Positions 29,028 through 40,104 of a stretch of 64,000 nt of DNA are shown piece after piece. Position numbers and translations under genes: made by a program. Under the pieces are notes generated by a model that searched no databases, was not told the DNA's origin, and worked only from the letters and a program-made list of their open reading frames with translations. Origin of the DNA: Kosakonia arachidis (GTDB lineage: Bacteria > Pseudomonadota > Gammaproteobacteria > Enterobacterales > Enterobacteriaceae); contig NZ_FPAU01000005.1 in the NCBI RefSeq assembly GCF_900116535.1, forward strand, positions 124,001 through 188,000. Direction: 5' to 3'. Position 1 is the stretch's first letter, and each line of letters starts with the position of its first letter.

Positions 29028-30404
29028 ATGACAACTCTTTACAGCCGGATCCCATCGACCGATCGCCTGTTACGTGACGAGGCGTTCGCCACTTTATTAA
29101 CGCTGTTCGGCCACAACCGCGTCACGCAGGTGCTGCATCAGTTGCAGGACGAAGCGCGTGAGCAAATCCGCCAGCAACAGACACTACCTGACTGGTGTGA
29201 TGCCTGGGCCAGCGAGACGAAAAAGCGGCTGGAACAGTGCAGCACCAGCGCGCTGCGCCCGGTGTTTAACCTGAGCGGTACTGTACTGCATACCAACTTA
29301 GGCCGCGCGGTGCAGCCGCAGGCAGCGGTCGATGCCGTTGCGGCGGTGATGGGCTCCGCGACGACGCTGGAATACGATCTCGACGGTGCCGGACGTGGTC
29401 ACCGCGATCGCGCACTGGCGGATTTACTCTGCCAGCTAACCGGTGCGGAAGATGCCTGTATCGTCAATAACAACGCTGCTGCCGTGTTGTTGATGCTGGC
29501 ATCCACGGCAGCGGGGCGTGAAGTCGTTGTGTCGCGCGGCGAGCTGGTGGAGATTGGTGGCGCGTTCCGCGTTCCGGACGTGATGCGTCAGGCGGGTTGC
29601 GAGCTACATGAGGTGGGAACCACTAACCGTACACATGCCAAAGATTACCGCCAGGCGATCAACGACAACACGGCGCTACTGATGAAGGTGCATACCAGCA
29701 ATTATCATATTGACGGTTTCACCGCCGCAGTGGATGAAGCAGAGCTGGTAACGCTTGCCGAAGCGGCCGGCCTGCCGGTGATTGTTGATTTAGGTAGCGG
29801 TTCGCTGGTGGATTTAAGCCGCTACGGCCTGCCAAAAGAGCCGATGCCGCAGACGCTGATTGCCGCAGGCGTCAGCCTGGTGAGCTTCTCCGGCGATAAG
29901 CTGCTCGGTGGCCCGCAGGCGGGTATTATCGTCGGTAAAAAAGCGCTGATTGCGCAGTTGCAGCAGCACCCTCTGAAACGGGCGCTGCGGGCGGATAAAA
30001 TGACGCTGGCGGCGCTGGAAGCTACGCTGCGTCTCTATCTGCACCCGGAAACGCTGCCGCAACGCCTGCCGACGCTGCGTTATCTGACGCGCCCGGAGCC
30101 GGAGATCCGCGAGCAGGCACGGCGGCTGTGCGTGGCACTGAGTGCGCGATATAGCGAGTTCGACCTGCGTGTCGAAGCTTGTCTGTCACAGATTGGCAGT
30201 GGCTCTTTGCCCGTCGATCGCCTGCCTGGTGCGGCTGTGACCTTTACACCGCGCGACGGCAGTGGGCGTCGGCTGGAGGCGCTGGCAGCGCAGTGGCGGA
30301 CGTTGCCGCAGCCGGTAATTGGCCGCATTTACGATGGTCGCTTGTGGCTGGACTGCCGCTGTCTTGATGATGAATCCCGCTTGCTGGAGATGTTGCTGAA
30401 ATGA
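29028..30404 (+). CDS. selA: L-seryl-tRNA(Sec) selenium transferase
   Basis: A 458-residue PLP enzyme that converts seryl-tRNA(Sec) to selenocysteyl-tRNA(Sec) using selenophosphate. [26 protein letters not shown] and the PLP-lysine [15 protein letters not shown] are present. It is about five residues shorter than E. coli SelA, mainly near the N-terminus. It overlaps selB by 4 bp (ATGA). Its presence implies selenoproteins, such as formate dehydrogenases, elsewhere in the genome. Confidence 0.97.
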   Translation: MTTLYSRIPSTDRLLRDEAFATLLTLFGHNRVTQVLHQLQDEAREQIRQQQTLPDWCDAWASETKKRLEQCSTSALRPVFNLSGTVLHTNLGRAVQPQAAVDAVAAVMGSATTLEYDLDGAGRGHRDRALADLLCQLTGAEDACIVNNNAAAVLLMLASTAAGREVVVSRGELVEIGGAFRVPDVMRQAGCELHEVGTTNRTHAKDYRQAINDNTALLMKVHTSNYHIDGFTAAVDEAELVTLAEAAGLPVIVDLGSGSLVDLSRYGLPKEPMPQTLIAAGVSLVSFSGDKLLGGPQAGIIVGKKALIAQLQQHPLKRALRADKMTLAALEATLRLYLHPETLPQRLPTLRYLTRPEPEIREQARRLCVALSARYSEFDLRVEACLSQIGSGSLPVDRLPGAAVTFTPRDGSGRRLEALAAQWRTLPQPVIGRIYDGRLWLDCRCLDDESRLLEMLLK

Positions 30405-32245
30405 TTATTGCCACTGCCGGGCATGTTGACCACGGCAAAACGACCCTGATTGAGGCGTTGACCGGCGTGAATGCCGATCGTTTGCCGGAAGAGAAAAAAC
30501 GCGGCATGACTATCGATCTTGGCTATGCCTACTGGCCGCAGCCGGACGGGCGCGTACCGGGGTTTATTGATGTGCCGGGACACGAAAAATTCCTCTCGAA
30601 TATGCTGGCGGGCGTCGGCGGCATCGATCATGCGCTGCTGGTCGTCGCCTGCGACGATGGCGTGATGGCGCAGACCCGCGAGCACCTGGCTATTTTGCAG
30701 CTTACCGGTAACCCGGCGCTGACCGTGGCACTAACCAAGGCCGATCGCGTGGATGACAGGCGAATTGAGCAGGTGCGTGCAGAAGTGCAAGAAACGCTGA
30801 AAACCTTTGGTTATTCGCAGGCGACAATGTTTGTCACTGCCGCAACAGAGATGCGTGGCATCGCTGAATTACGCGCGCATTTGTTGCACTTGCCGGAGCG
30901 CGCGCACCCGGAAAACCAACGTTTTCGCCTGGCGCTGGATCGTGCGTTTACCGTCAAAGGCGCCGGGCTGGTGGTGACCGGTACGGCGCTCTCTGGTGAT
31001 GTGCGCGTGGGCGATACGTTGTGGCTGACCGGAGTGAATAAACCGATGCGCGTGCGTGGTCTGCATGCGCAGAACCAGCCGGTCGATCATGCTCACGCCG
31101 GGCAGCGCATTGCGCTCAATATTGCCGGTGACGCGGAAAAAGAGGCGCTCAGCCGCGGTGACTGGTTGCTGTCACAGCAACCGCTGGAGCCAACGGAGCG
31201 GGTAATTGTCGCGCTGCAAACGCACACGGCGCTGACCCAGTGGCAGCCGGTACATATTCACCACGCCGCCAGTCATGTTACCGGCCGCGTTTCGCTGCTG
31301 GAAAATGGTCTTGCCGAACTGGTGCTGGATACGCCGCTGTGGCTGGCTGATAACGATCGGCTGGTGCTACGCGATATCTCTGCGCGCACTACGCTGGCTG
31401 GAGCGCGCGTGGTCACGCTCAACTCACCGCGCCGCGGCAAACGTAAAACCGAGTATCTGCAATGGATTGTGCAGTTGGAGCAGGCGGGCGATGATGCGCA
31501 GGCGCTGCTGGCGCATTTATTGCGCGGCGCCGTCGATCTGACGGCGTTTGGCTGGGCGCGGCAGCTCAGCGCGCGTGGGCTGGAAGCGCTGCTGGATAAC
31601 CCCGGTTTTATTCGTGCTGGCTATAATCTTTTGAATGCACCGGTGGCGGCACGCTGGCAGCGTAAGCTGCTGGAGACGCTGGCAATCTACCATGAGCAGC
31701 ACCGGGAAGAGCCAGGCCCTGGGCGCGAGCGCCTGCGGCGCATGGCGTTGCCGATGGAAGATGAAGCGCTGGTGCTCACGCTTATCGAACGGATGCGCGA
31801 GGCGGGCGATATTCACAGCCATCATGGCTGGCTGCATCTACCGGATCACAAAACCAGCTTCAGCGATGAACAGGCGCATCTTTGGCAAAAGGTCTCGCCA
31901 CTGTTTGGTGACGAACCGTGGTGGGTACGCGATCTGGCGTGCGAAACAGCAAGCGATGAACAGATGATGCGCGGCGTGCTGCGGCAGGCTGCTCAGCAGG
32001 GGCTCATTACGGCGATCGTGAAAGATCGTTATTACCGTAACGATCGGATCGTCACCTTCGCCAGTATGATCCGCGATCTGGATCAGGCGCGCGGTTCCAC
32101 CAGCGCCGCCGATTTCCGCGATACCCTGAACGTGGGACGCAAACTGGCGATTCAGATTCTGGAATATTTTGACCGCATTGGTTTTACCCGCCGACGCGGC
32201 AATGACCATATCCTGCGCGACAAAGCCCTTTTCCTGAAGGAGTAA
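30401..32245 (+). CDS. selB: Selenocysteine-specific elongation factor SelB
   Basis: A 614-residue translational GTPase. G1 is GHVDHGKT at residues 7-14, G3 is DVPGHE, and G4 is TKAD. The EF-Tu-like beta barrels follow. The C-terminal third is winged-helix repeats that bind the SECIS element of selenoprotein mRNAs. It delivers Sec-tRNA to recoded UGA codons. It is translationally coupled to selA. Confidence 0.97.
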   Translation: MIIATAGHVDHGKTTLIEALTGVNADRLPEEKKRGMTIDLGYAYWPQPDGRVPGFIDVPGHEKFLSNMLAGVGGIDHALLVVACDDGVMAQTREHLAILQLTGNPALTVALTKADRVDDRRIEQVRAEVQETLKTFGYSQATMFVTAATEMRGIAELRAHLLHLPERAHPENQRFRLALDRAFTVKGAGLVVTGTALSGDVRVGDTLWLTGVNKPMRVRGLHAQNQPVDHAHAGQRIALNIAGDAEKEALSRGDWLLSQQPLEPTERVIVALQTHTALTQWQPVHIHHAASHVTGRVSLLENGLAELVLDTPLWLADNDRLVLRDISARTTLAGARVVTLNSPRRGKRKTEYLQWIVQLEQAGDDAQALLAHLLRGAVDLTAFGWARQLSARGLEALLDNPGFIRAGYNLLNAPVAARWQRKLLETLAIYHEQHREEPGPGRERLRRMALPMEDEALVLTLIERMREAGDIHSHHGWLHLPDHKTSFSDEQAHLWQKVSPLFGDEPWWVRDLACETASDEQMMRGVLRQAAQQGLITAIVKDRYYRNDRIVTFASMIRDLDQARGSTSAADFRDTLNVGRKLAIQILEYFDRIGFTRRRGNDHILRDKALFLKE

Positions 32246-32371
32246 GTCCCAGGCAGAGCGCCAGAAATATTCATGCAAATGACAAATCTGGCGTCTTTCC
32301 CTTCTGCGATCAAAGCGCGGCAGCGACGCTTTCGGCACTCTTGGCTTTTTTAACGCCTGCAGGAGTGGGGA

Positions 32372-32845
32372 ATGAACTGTTTTATTATCGCCGATTCGGC
32401 AAAATGCATTGGCTGTCGCACTTGCGAAGTGGCCTGCGTAGTGTCGCACCAGGATGATCAGGATTGCGCAACCCTCTCGGCCTCCACCTTTTCTGCCCGC
32501 ATTCGGGTGGTGAAAACCGGCACATTTTCCACGGCTGTGACCTGTCATCACTGTGAAGATGCGCCCTGTGTGAATGTCTGCCCGGTTGGCGCAATTTATC
32601 GCGCCGACGGCGCGGTACGGGTGGAGCAATCCCGCTGCATCGGCTGTAAAAGCTGCATGATCGCCTGCCCGTTTGGCGCGATGCAGGTGATGCGGGTTGA
32701 CGTGTGTGCACTGGTGCTGAAGTGCGATCTCTGCCAGCACCGCGAAACGGGACCCGCCTGCGTTGAAGCCTGCCCGACCAGCGCCCTCAGCTGTGTCAAC
32801 CCGTCGCAACTGCGTGAGTGCCGTCTGCGAAGCCAGCTAGCGTAA
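32372..32845 (+). CDS. ysaA: 4Fe-4S ferredoxin-like electron carrier YsaA (HydN family)
   Basis: A 157-residue protein with four CxxCxxCxxxC-type cysteine clusters: CIGCRTCEVAC, CHHCEDAPCVNVCP, CIGCKSCMIACP and CDLC followed by CVEACP. This is the HydN/HycB/DmsB-like pattern for four 4Fe-4S clusters. E. coli YsaA has the same size and neighbour (avtA). It has no signal peptide, so it should be a cytoplasmic electron-transfer subunit. Its partner is unknown. Confidence 0.9.
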   Translation: MNCFIIADSAKCIGCRTCEVACVVSHQDDQDCATLSASTFSARIRVVKTGTFSTAVTCHHCEDAPCVNVCPVGAIYRADGAVRVEQSRCIGCKSCMIACPFGAMQVMRVDVCALVLKCDLCQHRETGPACVEACPTSALSCVNPSQLRECRLRSQLA

Positions 32846-33000
32846 GCCGTTAAAGTCCCTCGTCAGCGTCAGGCTGTAGCGCCAACTGCGCGTATGGCTG
32901 CCTCATGGCAAATCGCCGGTTGGACGTGCGGCTTCCAGCGAGCGTGTAATGCTATTCCATCGATCAAACGTCGGACGGCGATGGCTTTTTTAAACGCTCT

Positions 33001-34257
33001 TCAGGCCTCGTTTTCTTGCCAGGCTTTTTCAACCTCTTCGGCGAGAATTTTCACTCCGGCTTCGATAAGTACGGGTTCCGGCACATAGTTCATGCGCATG
33101 CACTGATGCGTGTGCGGCCAGGGTTTATCCAGCCCCGGGAAGAAGTAATCGCCCGGCACCATTAGCACGCCACGTTTTTTCAGGCACTGATAAAGTAATT
33201 CGGTGCTGATGGGCAGATCCTTGAACCACAGCCAGAGGAAAATTGCCCCTTCTGGTTTATGGATCAGGCAGCGTTCTTCCGGCAGGTAACGGCGCAGAAC
33301 GGCGATGGTTTCCTGAACCCGCTGGTAATAAAACGGTTTGATCACGTCTTTGGAGAGGCGCAGCAGGTCTTTGCGCTTAATCATCTCGCACATCATTGCC
33401 GGACCGATACCGCCTGGTGCAAGGCTGATGATGCCGTTCATATTGCGAATGGCGGAGATGATTTTATCGTTGGCGATGATAATACCGCAGCGACTGCCCG
33501 GCAGACCCAGCTTCGACAGGCTCATGCACAGGATGATATTCGGGTTCCACAGTGGACGTGCTTCGCTAAAGATGATGCCCGGGAAAGGCACGCCGTAAGC
33601 GTTATCGATCACCAGCGGAATGTTGTGCTGATTTGCCAGCACATCGAGTTTCATTAACTCTTCATCGGTGATCACGTTACCTGTTGGGTTAGTTGGCCGT
33701 GAAACGCAAATCATCCCGGTCTCTTCGCCGATATGCAGATGTTCGAAATCGACATGGTATTTAAACTGGCCATCAGGCAGCAGTTCAATATTAGGTCGCG
33801 CCGAGACGAATAAGTCCTCTTCCAGCCCGGAATCCGCGTAGCCGATGTACTCCGGTGCCAACGGAAATAATACTTTTCTGGTGGTTCCATCGGCACGACG
33901 GCCTGCAAAGAGATTGAATAAGTAGAAAAACGCGCTCTGGCTGCCATTTGTTAGTGCAATATTCTGTGGTTCAATATCCCAACCCAACTCTTCGCGCAGC
34001 ATCCCGGCCAGAGCTGTCAGCAGCTCGGTTTTGCCTTGCGGGCCGTCATAATTGCACAGCGCATCAGTCGCTTTGCCGTTTTCTACCATCCCGGCAAGCA
34101 GGTTATGGAAGTAATCGGTCATAGCCGGGATTTGTGCCGGGTTACCGCCGCCGAGCATGATGGCGCCAGGGGTGCGTAAACCGTCATTGAGATCCTCCAT
34201 CAGGCGTGTAATGCCTGCATGGCGGGTAAATTTGTCGCCGAAAAGTGAAAATGTCAT
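33001..34257 (-). CDS. avtA: Valine-pyruvate aminotransferase
   Basis: A 418-residue fold-type I aminotransferase that makes alanine from pyruvate using valine, also called transaminase C. NYDGPQGKTELLTALAG, VSRPTNPTGNVITDEEL, VIDNAYGVPFPG and the PLP-lysine region MSLSKLGLPGSRCGI are conserved. Length and sequence track E. coli AvtA closely. It is monocistronic, convergent with ysaA. Confidence 0.97.
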   Translation of the reverse strand: MTFSLFGDKFTRHAGITRLMEDLNDGLRTPGAIMLGGGNPAQIPAMTDYFHNLLAGMVENGKATDALCNYDGPQGKTELLTALAGMLREELGWDIEPQNIALTNGSQSAFFYLFNLFAGRRADGTTRKVLFPLAPEYIGYADSGLEEDLFVSARPNIELLPDGQFKYHVDFEHLHIGEETGMICVSRPTNPTGNVITDEELMKLDVLANQHNIPLVIDNAYGVPFPGIIFSEARPLWNPNIILCMSLSKLGLPGSRCGIIIANDKIISAIRNMNGIISLAPGGIGPAMMCEMIKRKDLLRLSKDVIKPFYYQRVQETIAVLRRYLPEERCLIHKPEGAIFLWLWFKDLPISTELLYQCLKKRGVLMVPGDYFFPGLDKPWPHTHQCMRMNYVPEPVLIEAGVKILAEEVEKAWQENEA

Positions 34258-34406
34258 CGCTACTGCTCTGTCGGGCTACTGTTCAAAGTGGCTAACCATA
34301 ACGCTCTGCAGAGCAGTGTGCAAATTGCCGCGCCGTGACGATTCTAGCTGTTTATACTAAATAAGTATTTTTTGTTGGCATAATATTCTGATGTTTGCCT
34401 TATGGC

Positions 34407-36443
34407 TCAGTGTGGGGGTGTACCTGCCCAGATAACCATGACTTTGTCTTCTCCTTGCTCGCGAACGAATCCATATCCTTGCGGCAGTGTCAGCGAGGTT
34501 TGTTTTCCCGCGCCCAGTGCCGGATGGCGCGCGCGGAACTGGCCCAGGGTTTGCCAGTGGCGCAGGCTTTGCGCTGCTTTGCCGTCAAGATCCTGCCAGT
34601 TCATGTCCGAACGCGTGCCTTGCAGCGGATCGGATCCCGTGGGGCCAAACGGACGTGCGGATTCATCGCCATAGAAGATTTGCACTGCGCCTGGTGCAAG
34701 CAATAACAGCTCTGCCGATTGTTGGCCGCCTTCGCGGAACAGGCGCGTATCGTGTGAGGAGAGATAACTCAGGGCGTTAAAGCTTTGCAGCTTGTCCGCC
34801 ATTTGCTGCCAGACAGTATCCATATTTGCCAGGCACGGTACGGCGCTGGCGGCCTGCTCCTGATAATCAAAATTGATCATCGCGTCGAAACCGTGGTCGT
34901 AGTAGGCGCTGCGCATGACGCCGTGGCCCCAGGATTCGCCGGTCATCCAGAATGGCGTATCATCGATTTTCTTCTGCGGGTTGGCTTTTTTCCACTCAGC
35001 CAGCGCCTCTGTCGCCTGGGTTTTGAGTTGCTGCCAGGCTGCCAGTTCTACGTGTTTGGCGGTATCTACGCGAAAACCGTCGATACCATAATCGCGCACC
35101 CACTGGCTGAGCCAGTGGGTCAGATAATCTCGTGGCGTGTAACCGGCAATCTCCTGAGCGTGGGTGTCCGGTTTATGTTGGTAGAAGACGGGCAAGCCGG
35201 ATGGCGTGGTCGATTCTGTTTTCAGATCCGGCAAAAACGCCAGCGACATGGTCAGATCGTCAAAACCGGGGTTGTCATAATCGCCGATATCTGTGCGGAT
35301 CCAGTTTTTGCCCCACCAGTTTTGCCACGCCGTTTTATCGCTGAAATTGATGTAATCATTGAAACTGTGCCACGTCTGGCCGGCGCTGGGCTTCCAGTCT
35401 GTCCAGTGTTCGCCGAGGATTTTGCGTCGCTCATCCTCTTTCAGATAAAGCGCGCCAAACTGATACGTCTGCATATCTGCAAGTGTGGCGTAGCCGGTGT
35501 GGTTCATCACCACGTCAAACAACACGCGGATCCCGCGTCGGTGTGCTTCATCTACCAGCGTGCGTAAATCCTCTTCGCGGCCCATATTGGCATCCAGCCG
35601 CGTCCAGTCTTGCGTGTAGTAACCGTGGTAGGCGTAATGGGGAAAATCGCCTTTCGTGCCGCCGCCTACCCAGCCGTGGATCTGCTCCAGCGGCGAGCTT
35701 ATCCATAACGCATTCACGCCCAGTTGTTGCAAATAATCGAGTTTACTGGTTAGGCCTTTCAGATCGCCGCCGTGGAAGGTGCCAATCTCCTGCATACCAT
35801 CTTTGTGCCGTCCGTAGCTATTGTCATTTGACGGGTCGCCATTCACATAACGGTCGGTTAAAACAAAATAAACGGTGGCGTTATGCCACTGGAAGGGGGC
35901 CGGGCCATGAGTTTCGGCTCTTTCTAACAGCAGCAGTCCATCGCTTTCTGCCGCAGGCTGAAGGGTGATTTTGCCGTTGCGGACGGTGGCGGTTTGCTGG
36001 CTGTAGAAATCGCGCACCTGGCTGCCTTCCGGGAAGGTTGCACCGACGTCTATCGTCAACGGCTTATCGCTGCGCACCGGGCACTGGCGCGCCACGTTTG
36101 CGCGGGTGTCGGTGTTCTCGCTTTTCACGCTCAGTAACAGAGTGGGCGTGCCGGAACGGGTATCGAGCTGCAACTGGTAATCGCCATCGCGGAAAATGCG
36201 CCACTGTGGCGCGCTGCCTGCGCAGGGAACCAGGGACAACATCTGATTGAGCTTTACTTCTTCAGCAGGTTGCCAGCATTGCTGGCCCCCCTGCAATGTG
36301 AGCGGATAAGCCCCTTTTTTCAGCATCGTCTGGCTGCGCCACAGACCGGTGCCATCGTTGGTTAAGCCAGGGAAATGGCTCACAGACCAGTCGGCAAAAG
36401 CGAAGCAGGGTATAAATAGCAGTGAAAGCGCGGCGTGTTTCAT
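34407..36443 (-). CDS. malS: Periplasmic alpha-amylase MalS
   Basis: A 678-residue exported alpha-amylase that cuts maltodextrins in the periplasm for uptake by the maltose system. The signal peptide is MKHAALSLLFIPCFAFA. A beta-rich N-terminal domain precedes the TIM barrel, which has GFRVDTAKHVE (nucleophile Asp), a TGESWGHG acid region and SSHDTRLF. Cysteine residues in the N-terminal half fit the disulfides known for MalS. Possible MalT boxes lie upstream. Confidence 0.95.
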   Translation of the reverse strand: MKHAALSLLFIPCFAFADWSVSHFPGLTNDGTGLWRSQTMLKKGAYPLTLQGGQQCWQPAEEVKLNQMLSLVPCAGSAPQWRIFRDGDYQLQLDTRSGTPTLLLSVKSENTDTRANVARQCPVRSDKPLTIDVGATFPEGSQVRDFYSQQTATVRNGKITLQPAAESDGLLLLERAETHGPAPFQWHNATVYFVLTDRYVNGDPSNDNSYGRHKDGMQEIGTFHGGDLKGLTSKLDYLQQLGVNALWISSPLEQIHGWVGGGTKGDFPHYAYHGYYTQDWTRLDANMGREEDLRTLVDEAHRRGIRVLFDVVMNHTGYATLADMQTYQFGALYLKEDERRKILGEHWTDWKPSAGQTWHSFNDYINFSDKTAWQNWWGKNWIRTDIGDYDNPGFDDLTMSLAFLPDLKTESTTPSGLPVFYQHKPDTHAQEIAGYTPRDYLTHWLSQWVRDYGIDGFRVDTAKHVELAAWQQLKTQATEALAEWKKANPQKKIDDTPFWMTGESWGHGVMRSAYYDHGFDAMINFDYQEQAASAVPCLANMDTVWQQMADKLQSFNALSYLSSHDTRLFREGGQQSAELLLLAPGAVQIFYGDESARPFGPTGSDPLQGTRSDMNWQDLDGKAAQSLRHWQTLGQFRARHPALGAGKQTSLTLPQGYGFVREQGEDKVMVIWAGTPPH

Positions 36444-36498
36444 CTGATGTCCCGTTAACGGCGGTTTCTTTCAGTTTGCCACGCTGAGAACAGAGCCG

Positions 36499-36532
36499 AC
36501 TCATCCTGTGCGCGTTATCGCCAGGGAGGAGA
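36499..36532. promoter_or_regulatory. Possible MalT boxes between malS and bax
   Basis: AGGGAGGAGA at 36523-36532 matches the MalT consensus GGGGA(T/G)GAGG at 8 of 10 positions on the plus strand. CAGGATGAGT, read on the minus strand at 36499-36508, matches at 7 of 10. They lie 56-89 bp upstream of malS, a MalT-regulated gene in E. coli. Confidence 0.35.
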
Positions 36533-36758
36533 ACAACGGGTGAGTGATATGCCACACAGAACGTCATAGATTTGCGATAACCACCACAATTATCACTCTC
36601 TGTCCATTTTCTACACCATTCCCTGGTGACATGGTTTCGGAATTGGATTATTTCTGTACGTGCTCTTGTACGCTATTTTTGGTATGATTCGAGGTTCAGC
36701 CCTCAAATTTATGCAAAAAAGAAGGTGTTGGAATGTTCATATCCGACCAGGAGACCTA

Positions 36759-37586
36759 ATGATATCGATACCCATGCGACGACCTGGGGCGACGATACTC
36801 ATGTTTTTCACCCTTATATTTTCGGGTGGGGTGCTGGCAAAGACGCACACAGAAACAGCGAGTCACAAAGCCCACGTCACTAAGGCAAACGTAAAAAAAC
36901 AGGCAAGCAGTAAACAAGAGTATTCTCGCAATAGTGTAAATAGCAGTCCACTTCCTGATTTGCGAAAATACCCTTCCGGAACCCCAAGGAAAAAAGCGTT
37001 TCTCCGGACAGTAATGCCTTACATAACCAGTAAAAACGCAGCGATTACCGCCGAGCGTAACTGGCTGCAAAAGAAACAGTACGACAGCCAATGGTCGCCT
37101 GCAGAACGCTCGCGCCTGAAGGATATTGCCAACCGCTACAAAGTGAGCTGGTCCGGGAATACGCGCCGTATCCCCTGGAACACGCTGCTGGAGCGCGTGG
37201 ATATTATTCCTGACAGTATGGTCGCTACCATGGCGGCGGCGGAAAGCGGCTGGGGTACATCCAAACTCGCGCGTACCAATAACAATCTGTTTGGTATGAA
37301 GTGTGCCAAAGGTGCCTGTAAAAATGGCCCGGGTAAGGTGAACGGCTATTCCCACTTTGAATCCTTGCAGGAGTCGGTGGAGGCTTATGTCACAAATCTG
37401 AACACGCACTCTGCTTATGCGTCGTTCCGTAAATCCCGCGCGCAATTACGCAAGGCCGATCAGGAAGTGACGGCTTCAAACATGATTCATAAGCTGAAGG
37501 GTTACTCGACTCGCGGCGCGAGTTACAACAATTATCTGTTTGCCATGTATCAGGATAATCAGCAGTTAATCGCAGCACATATGTAA
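36759..37586 (+). CDS. bax: Bax protein, putative glucosaminidase
   Basis: A 275-residue exported protein with a hydrophobic signal segment (ATILMFFTLIFSGGVLA) and an alkaline low-complexity linker. The C-terminal FlgJ/Bax-type glucosaminidase domain (VATMAAAESGWGTSKLARTNNNLFGMKC) carries the likely catalytic Glu of AAESGWG. The frame is open from 36660, but the ATG at 36759 has an AGGAG and aligns with E. coli Bax. It probably hydrolyses peptidoglycan, but the role is not proven. Confidence 0.92.
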   Translation: MISIPMRRPGATILMFFTLIFSGGVLAKTHTETASHKAHVTKANVKKQASSKQEYSRNSVNSSPLPDLRKYPSGTPRKKAFLRTVMPYITSKNAAITAERNWLQKKQYDSQWSPAERSRLKDIANRYKVSWSGNTRRIPWNTLLERVDIIPDSMVATMAAAESGWGTSKLARTNNNLFGMKCAKGACKNGPGKVNGYSHFESLQESVEAYVTNLNTHSAYASFRKSRAQLRKADQEVTASNMIHKLKGYSTRGASYNNYLFAMYQDNQQLIAAHM

Positions 37587-37600
37587 CTGTTTTCCTCGAT

Positions 37601-37629
37601 AAAACGCCTTCCCTGTGGAAGGCGTTTTT
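37601..37629. terminator. Bidirectional terminator between bax and xylR
   Basis: AAAACGCCTTCC and GGAAGGCGTTTT flank a short loop, with T runs on both strands. It serves the convergent genes bax (ends 37586) and xylR (ends 37639). Confidence 0.9.
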
Positions 37630-37638
37630 CTTTGTGCG

Positions 37639-38817
37639 CTATATTAGCACTTCGCTGTAGCGGTCGCGGTAGTCTTTCGGCGTGCTGTCGTACTCTTTGC
37701 GGAAGACGGAATAGAAATATTGCAGCGACGGATAGCCGCACATCTGTGAAATTTCGTTGATCGAGAGCGATGTTGAAATCAGCAGGCTACGCGCTTTTTC
37801 CAGTTTCTCCGCGTGGATCACCGCATGAATGGTTTCCCCCACTTCCTCTTTAAAGCGCTTCTCCAGATTGGAACGCGAAATACCGACAGCATCCAGTACT
37901 TGATCGACCTTGATCCCCTTGCAGGCATGATTGCGGATGTAGTGCATCGCCTGGATGACAGCCGGATCGTTCAGCGATCGGTAATCAGTCGAGCGTCGTT
38001 CCACCACCCGCACTGGCGGCACCAGCAGCCGCTGAAGTGGTAAGGTTTCGCTATCCAGCAGACGATGCAGTAATTTCGCCGCCTGGTAGCCCATCTGCCG
38101 CGTACCCTGTACCACGGAAGAGAGCGCGACGCGGGAGAGATAGCGGGTCAGCTCTTCATTATCGATGCCAATCACGCACAGCTTTTCCGGCACAGGAATA
38201 TGCAGATGGTCGCACACTTGCAGAACGTGGCGGGCGCGGGCGTCGGTAACGGCAATGATGCCGGTTTGCGGGGGTAGCGTTTGTAGCCAGTCGGCGAGCC
38301 GGTTCTGTGCGTGCTGCCAGTTTTCCGGCGCGGTGGTCAGTCCCTGATAGACTACACCACGGTATTTCTCCTGCGCGACAAGTCGGCAAAAAGCATATTC
38401 ACGCTCAGCAGCCCAGCGCTTACTGTTGGACGCGGGCAGGCCGTAAAAGGCAAAACGGTGTACGCCTTTCTCTTTCAAATGCAAGAATGCGCTCTCAACC
38501 AGCGCGTGATTGTCGGTGGCGATATAATGAACCGCAGGGTAGCTTTCCGGTGTGTGATAGGAGCCGCCAACGCCGACGATCGGGACATCAACATCGGCCA
38601 ATACCTGTTCTATTTCCGGGTCGTCGTAATCGGCAATAACACCATCGCCGACCCACTCTTTAATATTTTCAATGCGTGCGCGGAAATCTTCCTCAATAAA
38701 GATATCCCACTCGGATTGCGACGCCTGCAAATACTCGCCTACACCCTCGACAACCTGGCGGTCATAGGCTTTATTAGCATTAAATAACAGCGTGATGCGA
38801 TGGCGTTTTTCAAACAT
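37639..38817 (-). CDS. xylR: Xylose operon activator XylR (AraC family)
   Basis: A 392-residue regulator. The N-terminal part is a LacI/periplasmic-binding-protein-like domain that senses D-xylose. The C-terminal AraC-type double helix-turn-helix (about 285-392) includes GISRSNLEKRFKEEVG and SINEISQMCGYPSLQYFYSVFRKEY. It activates xylFGHR and xylAB. It lies about 105 bp downstream of xylH, behind a long hairpin. Confidence 0.97.
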   Translation of the reverse strand: MFEKRHRITLLFNANKAYDRQVVEGVGEYLQASQSEWDIFIEEDFRARIENIKEWVGDGVIADYDDPEIEQVLADVDVPIVGVGGSYHTPESYPAVHYIATDNHALVESAFLHLKEKGVHRFAFYGLPASNSKRWAAEREYAFCRLVAQEKYRGVVYQGLTTAPENWQHAQNRLADWLQTLPPQTGIIAVTDARARHVLQVCDHLHIPVPEKLCVIGIDNEELTRYLSRVALSSVVQGTRQMGYQAAKLLHRLLDSETLPLQRLLVPPVRVVERRSTDYRSLNDPAVIQAMHYIRNHACKGIKVDQVLDAVGISRSNLEKRFKEEVGETIHAVIHAEKLEKARSLLISTSLSINEISQMCGYPSLQYFYSVFRKEYDSTPKDYRDRYSEVLI

Positions 38818-38864
38818 GTCTCTGGGATTCCTAGCTTTCCACCTACTCTGATTATCATATCCAG

Positions 38865-38897
38865 CACACTGCCGGATAAAAAAGATCCGGCAGTGTG
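38865..38897 (-). terminator. 13-bp stem hairpin between xylH and xylR
   Basis: CACACTGCCGGAT and ATCCGGCAGTGTG form a perfect 13-bp inverted repeat around a 7-nt loop that is T-rich on the transcript strand. No long T tract follows, so partial termination is likely, which would set xylR below the transporter genes. Confidence 0.7.
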
Positions 38898-38922
38898 ATC
38901 GCGCCTGTATTCATCACCCTTT

Positions 38923-40104
38923 TCAGGCCCGGCGTTTGGTCGCGGAATCCATCCACACCGCCAGCAGTAAAATCGCGCCTTTGACGATGTATTGCCAGAA
39001 GGTGGGCACATCCATCATGCTCATGCCGTTATCCAGCGAGGCCATAATAAATGCCCCCATTACGGCACCCGCAACGCTACCAATCCCGCCTGCGAGGCTG
39101 GTGCCGCCAATTACACAGGCGGCAATGGCGTCCAGCTCGGCAATATTCCCTGCCGAAGGCGAGCCCGCACCGAGGCGTGAACTGAGGATTAACCCGGCGA
39201 TTGCCACCATCAAACCGTTAATGGCAAATACCGCCAGCTTGGTACGCTCAACGTTGATACCGGAAAGCCGGGCGGCTTCCAGGTTGCCACCGATGGCGTA
39301 AATCCGGCGGCCAAACGCGGTTCGCGTAGCCATAAACATCCCGGCCAGCAGAAGAAACGCCAGCAGCAGCACCGGCGTGGGAACGCCACGATAATCATTG
39401 AGCAACCAGATAGCGCCCAGCACAATCACTGCGATAAGCGCCTGACGACCAATCGCGCTGGTGGCGGCTGGTGTTGTGAGGCCGAGAGACTGGCGGCGTA
39501 ACCGCCCGCGCCATTGCCAGAGCACAAACACCACCATGCCCAGAATGCCGACGCCGAAACCAACACCGTCTGGCAGGTAGCTTTGGCCGATTTGCGACAT
39601 TGCCGCACTGGTGGGAGAAACCGTGGTGCCGTTGGTGATGCCGATTAACACGCCGCGAAACGCCAGCATACCGGCGAGGGTGACGATGAATGACGGCACC
39701 TTACGGTAGGCCACCCACCAGCCATTCCATGCGCCAAGCAGCAGACCGAGCACCAGCGTTACCGCCACGGTGAGCGGTAGCGGCCAACCGAGCCAGACAT
39801 CAAAAATTGCCGCTGCGCCGCCGAGCAGGCCCATCATTGAGCCAACGGAGAGGTCAATTTCTGCGGAAATAATGACGAACACCATACCGACTGCCAGAAT
39901 ACCGGTGATGGCGGTCTGGCGTAGCAGGTTAGAGATATTGCGCGCGCTCAGGTAAGCGCCATCGGTCATCCCGGTGAAAAACAGCATGATCACCACGATG
40001 GCAGCAATCATGACAAAGACCTGTAAGTTGAGGGATTTCAGACCGGAAAATATGCCCGGTGAGACCGTGGATAGCTTCATTTCAGACGGGTTGCTTTTCG
40101 ACAT
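38923..40104 (-). CDS. xylH: D-xylose ABC transporter permease
   Basis: A 393-residue membrane permease of the ribose/xylose (CUT2) ABC class. It has about ten hydrophobic segments and the conserved cytoplasmic loop [12 protein letters not shown]...[21 protein letters not shown]. The start overlaps xylG by 23 bp. Length is identical to E. coli XylH. Confidence 0.97.
   Translation of the reverse strand: MSKSNPSEMKLSTVSPGIFSGLKSLNLQVFVMIAAIVVIMLFFTGMTDGAYLSARNISNLLRQTAITGILAVGMVFVIISAEIDLSVGSMMGLLGGAAAIFDVWLGWPLPLTVAVTLVLGLLLGAWNGWWVAYRKVPSFIVTLAGMLAFRGVLIGITNGTTVSPTSAAMSQIGQSYLPDGVGFGVGILGMVVFVLWQWRGRLRRQSLGLTTPAATSAIGRQALIAVIVLGAIWLLNDYRGVPTPVLLLAFLLLAGMFMATRTAFGRRIYAIGGNLEAARLSGINVERTKLAVFAINGLMVAIAGLILSSRLGAGSPSAGNIAELDAIAACVIGGTSLAGGIGSVAGAVMGAFIMASLDNGMSMMDVPTFWQYIVKGAILLLAVWMDSATKRRA

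Noticed and set aside
31838-32809. 323-codon minus-strand frame across selB and ysaA
   Set aside because: It spans two well-identified plus-strand genes and has composition typical of antisense of GC-rich coding DNA.
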